Shown in pieces: positions 43,755 to 52,870 of a stretch of 64,000 nucleotides of DNA; the first letter of the stretch is position 1; every line of letters begins with the position of its first letter. The notes below the pieces were generated by a model. It had not been told where the DNA came from, did no database searches, and saw nothing but the letters and a program-made list of their open reading frames with translations. Origin of the DNA: Phascolarctobacterium_A sp902463975 (GTDB lineage Bacteria; Bacillota; Negativicutes; Acidaminococcales; Acidaminococcaceae); the NCBI RefSeq assembly GCF_902463975.1, contig NZ_CABQHJ010000001.1, positions 1 through 64,000 of the forward strand, read 5' to 3'. The position numbers and the translations under genes were made by a program.

Positions 43755-44327
43755 TGCGCAACCTCCTTGAGCTATTTTCTGCAATAAATTTTTATAGCTT
43801 CATTTTAGCGCAACAGCTGTGGCAAAAATGGTGCGATGTAACGTATATAATGTTTGCTTATTTTCGGTAAACAAAACGCAATCCGCAAAATAACAAAAGC
43901 CAGACGCAGGATGACTTGCCCATCCCACGTCCAGCAGTTATAATAAAGTCCTCTGCAAAACAACTTCTGTATATCATGTAAACCAAAGATTAGCTATTTA
44001 CGCTTAACGTAACTACGAATAACGATTATCGTGTTTAGTCGCTTGGTGTTTGGCAGTATAATAATATGCATCTAGCATATTTATTATATCATCAAGCAAG
44101 TTGCGATTTTTATCCTAGCTCTGCACTTTTAACGACCAATAATCATAGCATAGGTATCTTAACCTCTCCGCCAAGACAGCTTAATATAGCCAAAATTTCT
44201 TTGTTTCCCATAATTTAGGAAGAAATATGGTTGCAATCTATAAATCAAAAGCTGTTTGCAGTTAGCTTTACTATCAATATTTAATTGCTTGCAGACATAA
44301 ACAAATTACGCCTACGTATAAACAAGT
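43755..44327. other. 573-bp gene-free stretch
   Basis: It contains a terminator-like hairpin at 43903-43931 (GACGCAGGATG/CATCCCACGTC with inner mismatches, TTTTG on the minus side). A TAACGATTATCG palindrome-like piece lies near 44030. I see no gene; the rest is AT-rich. Confidence 0.5.
43903..43931 (-). terminator. Possible intrinsic terminator
   Basis: The minus strand reads GACG.GGGATG, a 7-base loop, CATCC.CGTC, then TGGCTTTTG. It stands 400 bp after the nearest minus-strand stop, so its transcript is unclear. Confidence 0.45.
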
Positions 44328-45056
44328 TTATTTATTTTGCAGCTTCTCCAGATGTGTGTAAATATAATCAAGATCAGCAGTAACAGGGAAAGCAGGCACA
44401 GCCTTGTTATCTATCCTGCTTGTGAGCGCAGCTGCTTCAATCGCATCACTCAACTCACTCGTCAGCTCTAAAAGACGGTCATATTCAGTTTTAGCAGCCT
44501 GTACCGCTTCAAGTATAGGCGTTTTAACATGCGTTACTGTATATTCTGCTATCAGCTTCTCATTATTACGGCTAAAGGCAAGCTTTTGAACCTCGTCCTT
44601 TTCCGTTTCGCCCATATTTGCAATACAATCGTATAATGTAAGCGTCTTACGCAAATCATTAGCATAAATAACTGCTGCATCATAACTGTAAGCATTAGCA
44701 CCAATCTTTAAACTAAGCTTAGTCTTAGCAATCGCTTCCGCCAAAAGTCTGCGGCAATCTGCCAAATAATTATAAACAGCAATCAGTTTTGGCAATGCAT
44801 AACCTTTGGTATTATATGATTTTAATACCTTTACTTCATCCTTATAGATTTGCTGCTCCGTAGGAAAAAGGTAGTTTAATTCGCTACGTTTATAAACTTC
44901 CTTATTCACTAGAAACTTATTGGGATTAGCAGCTGCTGTTGTTTTAGTGTTAACAGGTGTTTTTATAATCTCCAAGTCATCACCAACAATATCAGTCATA
45001 AGTTTGCCAATCTGTTTTTGATATTGAAATGCCTTTTTTAAGTTCATGTTTTGCAC
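44328..45056 (-). CDS. Hypothetical alpha-helical protein
   Basis: This is a 242-residue protein, rich in Ala, Lys, Leu and Glu, predicted mostly helical (KLIAVYNYLADCRRLLAEAIAKTK, ILEAVQAAKTEYDRLLELTSEL). It has no signal or membrane helix. Start ATG follows GAGGGTGCAAAAC. It lies downstream of repeat copy C and upstream of a long empty region. I do not recognise the family; coiled-coil interactions are likely. Confidence 0.6.
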   Translation of the reverse strand: MQNMNLKKAFQYQKQIGKLMTDIVGDDLEIIKTPVNTKTTAAANPNKFLVNKEVYKRSELNYLFPTEQQIYKDEVKVLKSYNTKGYALPKLIAVYNYLADCRRLLAEAIAKTKLSLKIGANAYSYDAAVIYANDLRKTLTLYDCIANMGETEKDEVQKLAFSRNNEKLIAEYTVTHVKTPILEAVQAAKTEYDRLLELTSELSDAIEAAALTSRIDNKAVPAFPVTADLDYIYTHLEKLQNK

Positions 45057-45110
45057 CCTCTCTTATCTCATACATATAAAACTTCTACCAACAACTCAGT
45101 ATTTGTCTTA

Positions 45111-45288
45111 CTTCTTGCATTCATTATAACAAGCAGGCTAGGGCAAAAATAGTAGTTCACTAAATATGTTTTGTGCTATTTAGTTTTCAAGGAACTTTGT
45201 GAGAATAGTATACGATAAGTGATATGGTAAAAACAGTATAGCTAAAGTTTACTTTTGCAAGAAAAAAGCTGCGGCATAAGCCGCAGCG
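45111..45288. repeat. Copy C of the 178-bp repeat (complete)
   Basis: It has the same length and order as copy B (40318-40495): CTTCTTGCATTC..., GGCTAGGGCAAAAATAG, AATATGTTTTGTGCTATTT, AGTATACGATAA and the final hairpin. It lies between the AAA-ATPase-like gene and the helical protein gene. Confidence 0.8.
45268..45287 (-). terminator. Terminator after the AAA-ATPase-like gene (repeat copy C)
   Basis: GCTGCGGC/GCCGCAGC stem with a 4-base loop followed by a T-run on the minus strand. It lies 5 bp after the stop at 45293. Confidence 0.85.
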
Positions 45289-45292
45289 AAAA

Positions 45293-46882
45293 TCACTTTT
45301 TCATCTCTTCAATCAAACATTGATGTTTTTTATTCTTCTTATCGTAATTAATGCCTACCAACAAAATATTTCCTGTGTACTGCACAAGTGACTCAGGATA
45401 TTTCTTCTCTTTTATCTGTGCAAGCGCAGCTTCAGCAGATTGATTCCATTTAAGCTCTACCAATAGCGCAGGATAGCCTTCAGCATACTCTGCTTTCGGT
45501 AAAAACACAAAGTCAGCAAACCCTCTACCAGTTGGCAGCTCTCTAATTGGCTTAAAATAATACTCCATAGCACTCAGATAAGCTATCGCCAGAACACTGC
45601 TAAGAGAGTTTTCATCGTTATATTGAATAACAGACGCATATTCCTGATGAATTTTCTCAACATATTCCGCTACTGCTTCTGCATCCATATCCAACGTAGC
45701 ATTTAAAAGAGCTTTTGAAGCACGTTGAAAATCAACTAACTCATTCCACTTTTTTCGCTTTACTGCTGCCAAAAACTCCTCGCGAATTTCTTCGTTAGGA
45801 ATAAACGCCACCTTGAGCTTCTGGTTATAAGCAAGATAGCCAAGATGAATCAAAAGTGTCAGCACATCATCACGATCTGTAAAGTTAACCATATCGTTTT
45901 GGAAAGTTTTAGCATTGACGCTAACAATATCTCCTGACAGCATCTCTATTATAGCAGCCTTTAAGCCATCAAAGTCCATATTAATCAATGGAACTATCAT
46001 TGCATAAGTTCCTGTCTGTGACCAATAACTTTGAAATTCCTTGCGCAGCATCACGCTGACAACTGCTTTAGGATTATATATATGCTCATTGCCTAAAAAA
46101 TAACCATCATACCAACGCTTTACTTCTGTAAAATCAACATTGTATTTTGCGCACAATCCCTGTACTTCTGCTTCCGTAAAGCCAAAATAGGAAGCTAAAC
46201 CGCCAGGTGCAAGCATAGTAAATTCTTCAAAGTTATTTAATGCGGACTGTGTTTTAATTTTCTTAATCGGCAAAATCCCTGTAAGATAAGCTAATGCAAG
46301 ATATTTTTCCGGTTCTGCTCCTTTGAACAAACCTCGCAAAAAATTAATATATTCTTCCTGAACAGCAGTATTTGTGGCTTCATCACGCACCAAAACATCC
46401 CATTCATCAATAATAATAATAAATTTCTGCTTTAAGGCAGCATTTATTTTGGAAAGCGCACCATAAAGATGCTGAACATCCGCAAACTCTATCTCCGGAT
46501 ATAATTTTTTCAATTCACCAATGACATTTTTGTTTATATAACTAACTGTATTCTCTGCTGACCCAGCGTCCATCATACACCACTGAATATCAAGATGAAT
46601 CACATCATATTTATTCAAGTATTTAGAAAAATTTTTGTCATTGCTAATCTCATAACCAGCAAACACCTTCTTAGAATCAGCCCCTCTGCTATAATATGCT
46701 GTCAGCATATCTGCAGTGGTTGATTTACCAAAACGCCGCGGACGGCTGTTGCAGATAAGAGCCTGTTTCGTACTTAGCACTTTATTAGTATAAGCCAGCA
46801 TACCAGTTTTATCTATATATATTTCTGAAGCAACTGCTACCTGAAACGCACTATTATCAGGATTTACAAATCTGCCCATCAT
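45293..46882 (-). CDS. AAA-ATPase-like/PD-(D/E)XK nuclease superfamily protein
   Basis: This is a 529-residue protein of the AAA-ATPase_like (PF09820) plus PD-(D/E)XK (PF08011) type. The N-terminal part has the P-loop variant SRPRRFGKSTTADML near 45 and Walker B-like FIIIIDEWDVL near 157. The C-terminal nuclease-like core is FADFVFLPKAE followed by LLVELKWNQSAEAAL near 470. The family is strongly expanded in gut Negativicutes and Bacteroidetes and its role is unknown; the copies behave like selfish or regulatory elements. It is a single-gene unit closed by the repeat C terminator. Confidence 0.88.
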   Translation of the reverse strand: MMGRFVNPDNSAFQVAVASEIYIDKTGMLAYTNKVLSTKQALICNSRPRRFGKSTTADMLTAYYSRGADSKKVFAGYEISNDKNFSKYLNKYDVIHLDIQWCMMDAGSAENTVSYINKNVIGELKKLYPEIEFADVQHLYGALSKINAALKQKFIIIIDEWDVLVRDEATNTAVQEEYINFLRGLFKGAEPEKYLALAYLTGILPIKKIKTQSALNNFEEFTMLAPGGLASYFGFTEAEVQGLCAKYNVDFTEVKRWYDGYFLGNEHIYNPKAVVSVMLRKEFQSYWSQTGTYAMIVPLINMDFDGLKAAIIEMLSGDIVSVNAKTFQNDMVNFTDRDDVLTLLIHLGYLAYNQKLKVAFIPNEEIREEFLAAVKRKKWNELVDFQRASKALLNATLDMDAEAVAEYVEKIHQEYASVIQYNDENSLSSVLAIAYLSAMEYYFKPIRELPTGRGFADFVFLPKAEYAEGYPALLVELKWNQSAEAALAQIKEKKYPESLVQYTGNILLVGINYDKKNKKHQCLIEEMKK

Positions 46883-47053
46883 GCCCTCCTAAAAATTTTT
46901 CTTACTTATGATTTTATCATTCACTATGATAATTAGCAAGCAAAGCTTTTATCACTATTTTACGGTGAAAATGACATCGCGATGTTGTTTTCACCGAAGT
47001 TTTTATATTTATGTCCCACTTCTCTGTCACCGATAAGCCAATTAACTTTACAA

Positions 47054-47089
47054 GAAAAAAAGAGCTGCTACGAAATCTCGTAACAGCTC
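47054..47089 (-). terminator. Intrinsic terminator after the alanine symporter gene
   Basis: Stem GAGCTGTTACGA/TCGTAGCAGCTC with a 4-base loop and T7 on the minus strand, 14 bp after the stop. Confidence 0.9.
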
Positions 47090-47102
47090 CAAGAAACAAA
47101 TA

Positions 47103-48506
47103 TTAATCCTGCCAGTAGTCCAGCTTTTGAGTCAGACCAATCTTGCTGGCCTTAAACTCAGGATTCTTACCGGCATTGCGCTGCTCAGTGTAATCATCCA
47201 GCGCACGCAGAGCAGGACCGCCCAGAATGCAGATAACCGGCAAGTTGATAATTGCCATGAAGCCCATGGTAACATCCGCCAGATCCCACATGGTGCCCAT
47301 GCTGGAGCCCGCACCGATGAAAATCAGTACGCAAGCCAGAATGCGGTAGCACAGGGTAAAGGTTTTGCCAGGAACATGCTTCAGAACATAAGCAAAAGCA
47401 TTATCTACATAATACAGGTTGCCCAGCAGAGTAGTGAAGGCAAACAGTACCATGGATACAGTGATAAACAGCTTAGCATAATCGCCCATGCTTGCTGCCA
47501 GAGCTGCCTGTACATAGGGCGCACCGGCAAGCTCTTTGGTCGGCTCGATGCCGGAGCTCAGGCACATGAAAGCGGTAGCGGTGCAAATCAGCAGAGTATC
47601 AATAAATACGGACAGCATCTGAACCAGACCTTGCTTAACCGGGTGAGAAACGTCAGCTGCAGCAGCAGCGTTCGGCGCAGAACCAACACCTGCTTCGTTG
47701 CTGTACAGACCGCGTTTGATACCGAACATCATGCAGCTGCCGGCAAAGCCACCGAAAATTGCAGTGAAGTCAAATGCTTCAGCAAAAATTCTTCCTACAA
47801 CACCGGGAACCAGGTTGATATGCATAATAGTCAGGATAAATGCTACAGAAATGTAGATAACACCCATCAAAGGAACTAAAGTAGAGGTTGCTTTGATAAC
47901 GCGCTTGCCACCGCCCAGCAGGCAATAGCCTACGAGCACAGCCTCTACAGCACCGATAATCCAAGGAGTAGTATCCGGATTATAGAAGCTCAAAGCAGCA
48001 AAGGTGGATTGCAGATTGTAGGAGCACAGCATGTTAAAGCCGCAGCCATATGTTACAATCAAGGCCACAGCAAAGAGCACTGCCAGACCGCGGCTGCCCA
48101 AAGCAGCTTCGATGTAATATGCAGGGCCGCCGTAGCTGCCGTGCGGACCACGTTTCTTGTAAATCTGTGCCAGGGTGCTTTCGATAAAAGCAGAAGCGCC
48201 GCCGACAACAGCAATAACCCACATCCAGAACACAGCACCATAACCGCCGAGGCAGATAGCTGTGGAAATGCCGATAATATTACCGGTACCTACACGGGAC
48301 GCAGTAGATACCATCAAAGCCTGGAAGGATGATACCGCACCGGATTCAACAGGCTTCTCCAAAATAACACGAATAGTTTCCTTAAACATACGCGCCTGCA
48401 CCAGACGAGTACGCAAAGTGTAGTACAGGCCTACACCGATGAGCATGATAATCAGCAAATAACTATACATAAAATTGCTGATTGCTCCAATAATTTCTCC
48501 GAACAT
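47103..48506 (-). CDS. Sodium:alanine symporter (AGCS family)
   Basis: This is a 467-residue inner-membrane protein with about ten or eleven helices, importing alanine or glycine with Na+. Family hallmarks are VSTASRVGTGNIIGISTAI near 70, the YGGPAYYIEAALG segment near 130, KRGLYSNEAGVGSAPNAAAAA near 265 and the later ALDDYTEQRNAGKNP tail. Length and start (after GGGGGAG) are normal. It is a single-gene unit with a strong terminator. Confidence 0.95.
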   Translation of the reverse strand: MFGEIIGAISNFMYSYLLIIMLIGVGLYYTLRTRLVQARMFKETIRVILEKPVESGAVSSFQALMVSTASRVGTGNIIGISTAICLGGYGAVFWMWVIAVVGGASAFIESTLAQIYKKRGPHGSYGGPAYYIEAALGSRGLAVLFAVALIVTYGCGFNMLCSYNLQSTFAALSFYNPDTTPWIIGAVEAVLVGYCLLGGGKRVIKATSTLVPLMGVIYISVAFILTIMHINLVPGVVGRIFAEAFDFTAIFGGFAGSCMMFGIKRGLYSNEAGVGSAPNAAAAADVSHPVKQGLVQMLSVFIDTLLICTATAFMCLSSGIEPTKELAGAPYVQAALAASMGDYAKLFITVSMVLFAFTTLLGNLYYVDNAFAYVLKHVPGKTFTLCYRILACVLIFIGAGSSMGTMWDLADVTMGFMAIINLPVICILGGPALRALDDYTEQRNAGKNPEFKASKIGLTQKLDYWQD

Positions 48507-48660
48507 AAATGTGGCTCCCCCTTTTTTAGTTTGTTTGTTAATTATAACATATTTATTTGCTTTTCCAAAATTCAGAAAGGACGATAGCCTGTAAAGCTAA
48601 CACTTTAGCACGATATAATAAATCAATTAAGTAATTTTGATAACCTCGCATTCTGCTGCT

Positions 48661-49305
48661 CTAGTTTAAGCCTTGCAAGCATTCCTTAAGACTCGCATAG
48701 CACGGATGCTCCAAATCAAAGGCTCCTGCCAGAGCCGCCTCGCCCAAGCGCATGCCCACATACCTTTCTGTTCCTGCCAGATAGGTGTACAGTAAATGCC
48801 TGCTATAATTCACTAATCTGTTTTCTCTCCCACGGCAGCAATTTACTGACTGCAAATATTCCGCACTCATATTATACAGATTATAATAATCACTGCACTC
48901 CGAGCTTTCCAGCCGCAGCGACTGCAGCAGCATATCCTCAAGATAACCCTTTTGCCAACGTTTAGTAGCTTTTTTGCCGGGAAAGAAAAAGTGCGTGCAA
49001 TACTCCACTCCTCTAAAGAAAGTATTGTCACGCACTGCAAAAAATTTCTGCATTCGGCGTTCGCGCTCATCAGCCGCGTCGGCAAAGAATACTGCCTTCT
49101 GCACTATTTCTCTGCCTTCCAGCTGTATAAGGCGTTTAGTCAGCAAGTCTAACTTATCGATACTCTGATAATTTACAATCTGCATGTTAGGCAAGCTGAT
49201 ACCCTGCTTAAATAAATGCTGGAGATAAGCGTGCATAAACTGCGCCATCTCCACTCTTTCACACAGCAATAAAACCTCTCCGGTAATAATGCTTTGCTTA
49301 CTCAA
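48661..49305 (-). CDS. Hypothetical protein at the end of the LPS operon
   Basis: This is a 214-residue soluble protein with TTG start after AAGGAG, 2 bp past the heptosyltransferase stop, so it belongs to the LPS operon. It starts GEVLLLCERVEMAQFMHAYL and has AVFFADAADERERRM near 72 and THFFFPGKKATKRW near 105. The E... and DAAD positions loosely recall TOPRIM-like DUF3226/DUF4276 proteins, but I would not assign it. Its C-terminus holds GERYVGMRLGEAALAG-like features of a helical tail. Function unknown. Confidence 0.55.
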   Translation of the reverse strand: MSKQSIITGEVLLLCERVEMAQFMHAYLQHLFKQGISLPNMQIVNYQSIDKLDLLTKRLIQLEGREIVQKAVFFADAADERERRMQKFFAVRDNTFFRGVEYCTHFFFPGKKATKRWQKGYLEDMLLQSLRLESSECSDYYNLYNMSAEYLQSVNCCRGRENRLVNYSRHLLYTYLAGTERYVGMRLGEAALAGAFDLEHPCYASLKECLQGLN

Positions 49306-49307
49306 AA

Positions 49308-50354
49308 TTATTTCTCCTTTTGCTGCAGCATCTGTTCAGCAGCCTGCACTACCTGCTCCACCGTCAGACGTGTCATACATTGCATATCATCACACTTATG
49401 CTTCATGCCACCTGCACAACCAGGGCAGGGCGGCAACGCTGTCACAATAGTTGCATCCTTGGTATAAGGACCGTACAGCTTCGGACTGGACGGACCGTAC
49501 ATCGCTACGATAGGCACCTTCTGGCTGATTGCTACGTGCATCGGGCCGCTGTCGTTGGTGATAATCAGGCTGCAGCGACGCATTGCCGCCGCCAGCTCGC
49601 CAATACGGAAGCTGCCAGTTGCTACCACAGGAGTCGTCTTCATAAAGCTGACTGCCTCCTGCACCATTTCTTCGTCCATCGTACCGCCGAAGAATACAGG
49701 CTTATAGCCCTTTTCCGCAAGAATATCTGCTACCTTGGCAAAGCGCTCCGGCGCCCAGCGCTTTGTAACAACAGCACTGCCGATATTAAAGCCTACCAGC
49801 TTATCGGTAGCGAACACGCCGTGCTCACGCCAGAATTCCTCTGCATGCTGCTGATATTCCTCGCTCGGAAAAATCTCCAGACCGTTATGCTCCAGCTTTT
49901 GTACGCCAAGCTGCGTCAGCACATCAAGATACATATCAGCCGCATGAATTTTGCGGTTGAGCGGTGTAAACACATCCCAAAGCGGTTTGAACAAAGTGTG
50001 TGTTGTACCGCAACGCAATTTCACTTTGGTAAAAGCATCAATAAAGCTGCAACGCTCATTCGGATGCAGGTTAATCAGCACATCAAAATCCATCTTGCTC
50101 AGACGACGGGCGCAGGCCATCAGCGCCAGCAGGCTGTTGTCCTTGCCCTTCTTATCAATCGTGATAACCTCATCTAAATACGGATTATGCAGTACTACAT
50201 CCTTCAGCTTCTCATCTGCCAGAAAAGTAATATGCGCATCCGGTGCTGCCTTACGCAGCGCATGGATGAAAGGCGTGGTCAGCGTCAGGTCTCCCAGATG
50301 CATCAAAAATGTTACCAATATTTTTTTGCCATTTAATTCTACAGCTTGTGCCAT
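49308..50354 (-). CDS. waaF: ADP-heptose:LPS heptosyltransferase (GT9, WaaF-like)
   Basis: This is a 348-residue GT9 enzyme that adds L-glycero-D-manno-heptose to the LPS inner core at the cytoplasmic face. The N-terminal VTFLMHLGDLTLTTPF motif has the conserved Gly-Asp. The C-terminal donor domain has VGFNIGSAVVTKRWAPERF near 190 and the conserved ITNDSGPMHVA near 270. It overlaps the upstream heptosyltransferase by 1 bp. WaaF rather than WaaQ is inferred from position in a complete inner-core operon. Confidence 0.82.
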   Translation of the reverse strand: MAQAVELNGKKILVTFLMHLGDLTLTTPFIHALRKAAPDAHITFLADEKLKDVVLHNPYLDEVITIDKKGKDNSLLALMACARRLSKMDFDVLINLHPNERCSFIDAFTKVKLRCGTTHTLFKPLWDVFTPLNRKIHAADMYLDVLTQLGVQKLEHNGLEIFPSEEYQQHAEEFWREHGVFATDKLVGFNIGSAVVTKRWAPERFAKVADILAEKGYKPVFFGGTMDEEMVQEAVSFMKTTPVVATGSFRIGELAAAMRRCSLIITNDSGPMHVAISQKVPIVAMYGPSSPKLYGPYTKDATIVTALPPCPGCAGGMKHKCDDMQCMTRLTVEQVVQAAEQMLQQKEK

Positions 50355-51403
50355 CAGCCTTTTGCCACCTTTTCCTGATAAATTTTATAGACCATATCCG
50401 GCGTTATATCATGCATACAATGCCAGTTATCACATTTTTTCTTCAAGCAGCCTGCACACTTAGCCGGTGAAAGCAGTACCGTGGAATTTTTGCTGCCATA
50501 CGGGCCTGTGCGGTCAGCCTTCGTCGGTCCGTACATTGCCACAAGAGGCTTTTTCAAAGCCGCTGCAAAATGCAGCGGGCCGGTATCCGCACTGATGTAG
50601 AAGCTGCAGCCCTTAATCAGCGCCGCCAGCTCACGCAGGCTCGTCTGTCCCGTCAAGTCAATAACCAACGAGCTTGCTGTGCCTTCAGCAATCTTCTGTC
50701 CCTTGACTGCATCATCCGGACCGCCTGCCAGCACTACAGCAGTACCGTCAGCCGTCAGCTTTTTCGCCAGCTCGATATAATGCTCTACGGGCCATTCCTT
50801 CGTCCACCAGCGCGCACCGGGGACAATAACAACGTAATCGCCGCCCTGCCAGCCTGCCTCCTGCAGCTTATGCTGCACCGAAGCTGTTTCCTTGCTCAAA
50901 TCCGGCATCGGGAATTCCACATCGTCCAAAGAATCAACCTTAGCACCAAGATAACGCGCCACGTCAAGATAACGCTCAATAACATGGTCCTTGCTATGAC
51001 TGCCGCCAATTGCCTTGCTGATAAAACCACTGCCCTCGCGCATTTCACAATAGCCGATGCGGTTATCGCAGCCGCTGATAGCAGCCAACACCGCACTTTT
51101 GAAAAGGCCCTGCATATCTATCACCAGGTCAAAATGCTTGCTGTGCAGCAAAGAGCGCATTTCGCAAAAATATTTCAGCTTATCACTGAAGCCCAGCTTA
51201 TTAAATTTTACCTTATCAAAATAAAGCACCTCGTCAATCACCGGCGGGTCCGGTACAAAGCCCGCAAACTGCGGATGTACCAGCCAGGTGATTTTCGCCT
51301 TGGGATAACGCTTGCGCAACGCCGCCGCAAAGGGCAGCGTATGCAGTATATCACCCAAAGAACTCATTTTGATTAACAGGATATTCTGATACTCCATTAT
51401 CAT
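50354..51403 (-). CDS. waaC: ADP-heptose:LPS heptosyltransferase I (WaaC-like)
   Basis: This is a 349-residue GT9 enzyme expected to put the first heptose on Kdo. It starts with ILLIKMSSLGDILHTLPFAAALRKRYP, the WaaC signature. The WLVHPQFAGFVPDPP region lies near 45, VIVPGARWWTKEWPVEHY near 185, and SADTGPLHFAAAL near 260. It overlaps gmhB by 4 bp (ATGA). Order and coupling fit an inner-core operon. Confidence 0.86.
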   Translation of the reverse strand: MIMEYQNILLIKMSSLGDILHTLPFAAALRKRYPKAKITWLVHPQFAGFVPDPPVIDEVLYFDKVKFNKLGFSDKLKYFCEMRSLLHSKHFDLVIDMQGLFKSAVLAAISGCDNRIGYCEMREGSGFISKAIGGSHSKDHVIERYLDVARYLGAKVDSLDDVEFPMPDLSKETASVQHKLQEAGWQGGDYVVIVPGARWWTKEWPVEHYIELAKKLTADGTAVVLAGGPDDAVKGQKIAEGTASSLVIDLTGQTSLRELAALIKGCSFYISADTGPLHFAAALKKPLVAMYGPTKADRTGPYGSKNSTVLLSPAKCAGCLKKKCDNWHCMHDITPDMVYKIYQEKVAKG

Positions 51404-51906
51404 CTCTCGCTTACAATATTTTTTACGAAATCCAACAGATTACCGCCCGTGAAAAGATATCCTTTCACATCGGCAGCCTCCGCTGCTTCCACATCGCGCT
51501 TGCTGTCGCCGACCAAGAAGCTCTGCTCCTTGTCGATATCATATTCTGCCAGCGCCCGCAGCAGCATTCCCGGTTTGGGCTTGCGACAATCGCACACACC
51601 GGTATATTCCGGCACGCTGCCCTCGGGATGATGCGGGCAGTAATAGATTTTCTCTATTTTACCGCCTGCCGCAGCAATTTCACGTTGCATATAAGCATGC
51701 AGCTCATTCATCTGCTCTACTGTATAATAACCGCGCGCAATACCGCTCTGGTTTGTTACAATAAAAATTTTATAGCCAAGCTGCGACAGATACGCCACAG
51801 CCTCGCGTGCACCTTCAATCCAGCGCAGGTCCTCAATTTTGTAGAGATAGGCTACATCAACATTGAGCACGCCATCTCTATCAAAAAATACCGCCTTAGC
51901 CTTCAT
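51400..51906 (-). CDS. gmhB: D-glycero-beta-D-manno-heptose 1,7-bisphosphate 7-phosphatase
   Basis: This is a 168-residue HAD-family phosphatase, the usual GmhB size. The nucleophile motif AVFFDRDGVLN lies at residues 5-15, VTNQSGIARG near 50, a zinc-binding CPHHPEG...CDCRKPKPGM near 90-110 and FLVGDSKRDVEAA near 130. It makes the monophosphate for ADP-heptose. I start it at the ATG at 51906, inside the end of hldD (11-bp overlap). The longer frame to 52014 lies within hldD and lacks support. Confidence 0.93.
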   Translation of the reverse strand: MKAKAVFFDRDGVLNVDVAYLYKIEDLRWIEGAREAVAYLSQLGYKIFIVTNQSGIARGYYTVEQMNELHAYMQREIAAAGGKIEKIYYCPHHPEGSVPEYTGVCDCRKPKPGMLLRALAEYDIDKEQSFLVGDSKRDVEAAEAADVKGYLFTGGNLLDFVKNIVSER

Positions 51907-52870
51907 AAACGTAATAACCGCCGGTCTTGTCGAGAAGCTGGCAATATTCCTCGGCAGCCTCTTCAATCGGAGTAAAGCCGCCGTCATAGCCTGCTGCCAA
52001 AAGGTTAGTATCATCTGCTTCGGTAAAGCTCTGGTATTTGCCCTTCAGCACTTCAGGGAACGGTACATATTCCAGCTCGCCGCTGCCAAAATGGTTCAGC
52101 ACAGCCTTAGCCAGAGTATTGAACTGATGCGCATGGCCGGTACCGCAGTTGAAAATACCGCTGATTTCCGGATGATCCCAGAAATAGAAGTTTACCTTAA
52201 CAACATCTTTTACATACACAAAGTCACGTGTATGCTCGCCCGGACCATAGCCAGCGTATTCACCGAACAGGCGCACCTTGTGCTCTGCCTTCCACTGATT
52301 GTACATTTGGTAAATCATGGAAGCCATTTTGCCCTTATGGTTTTCCTGCGGACCGTATACGTTAAAATAACGCAGGCCTACTACCTGGCTTTGTGCCTGC
52401 GGCAGCAGACGGCGCAGATAGTTGTCGAAGAACAGCTTGGAGAAAGCATAAACGTTCAGCGCTTCCTCACAGGCAGGCTCTTCACGGAAGCCATGCGCAC
52501 CGCTGCCATAGGTAGAAGCAGAGGAAGCGTACATCATCTGAATCTTTCTGTCGAGGCAGAAATGCAGCACGTTTTTGGTATACTCAAAGTTGTTTTCCAT
52601 CATGTATTTGCCGTTATATTCCATAGTATCGGAGCAAGCGCCCTCATGGAAGATAACGTCGATTTTTTCATGATTGAATTTGCCTGCCTTCAGTGCATCC
52701 ATGAAAGCATACTTATCCATATAATCCTTAACCTTCAGGCCTTGGATATTTTTAAATTTAACCATGTTGGTCAGGTTATCAACAACAAGAATGTCATCAA
52801 TACCACGGTCATTTAAGCCTTTAACAATATTACTGCCGATAAAGCCGGCACCACCAGTTACGATAATCAT
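51896..52870 (-). CDS. hldD: ADP-L-glycero-D-manno-heptose 6-epimerase
   Basis: This is a 324-residue short-chain dehydrogenase that inverts C6 of ADP-D-glycero-D-manno-heptose using NADP. GGAGFIGSNIV lies at residues 6-16, SSASTYGSG near 115 and the catalytic YAFSK (Tyr, Lys) near 140. The YGPGEHTRDFVYVKDVV segment is specific for HldD. Its start overlaps the hldE stop (ATGA) with a GGAGGG site. Confidence 0.96.
   Translation of the reverse strand: MIIVTGGAGFIGSNIVKGLNDRGIDDILVVDNLTNMVKFKNIQGLKVKDYMDKYAFMDALKAGKFNHEKIDVIFHEGACSDTMEYNGKYMMENNFEYTKNVLHFCLDRKIQMMYASSASTYGSGAHGFREEPACEEALNVYAFSKLFFDNYLRRLLPQAQSQVVGLRYFNVYGPQENHKGKMASMIYQMYNQWKAEHKVRLFGEYAGYGPGEHTRDFVYVKDVVKVNFYFWDHPEISGIFNCGTGHAHQFNTLAKAVLNHFGSGELEYVPFPEVLKGKYQSFTEADDTNLLAAGYDGGFTPIEEAAEEYCQLLDKTGGYYVYEG

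Noticed and set aside
44020..44046. Fur-box-like TAACGATTATCG palindrome
   Set aside because: Poor match to the 19-bp consensus and about 280 bp from any start codon in the right direction.
49320..50177. 285-codon plus-strand open frame, His/Thr-rich
   Set aside because: Opposite the heptosyltransferase gene; residue bias typical of antisense reading.
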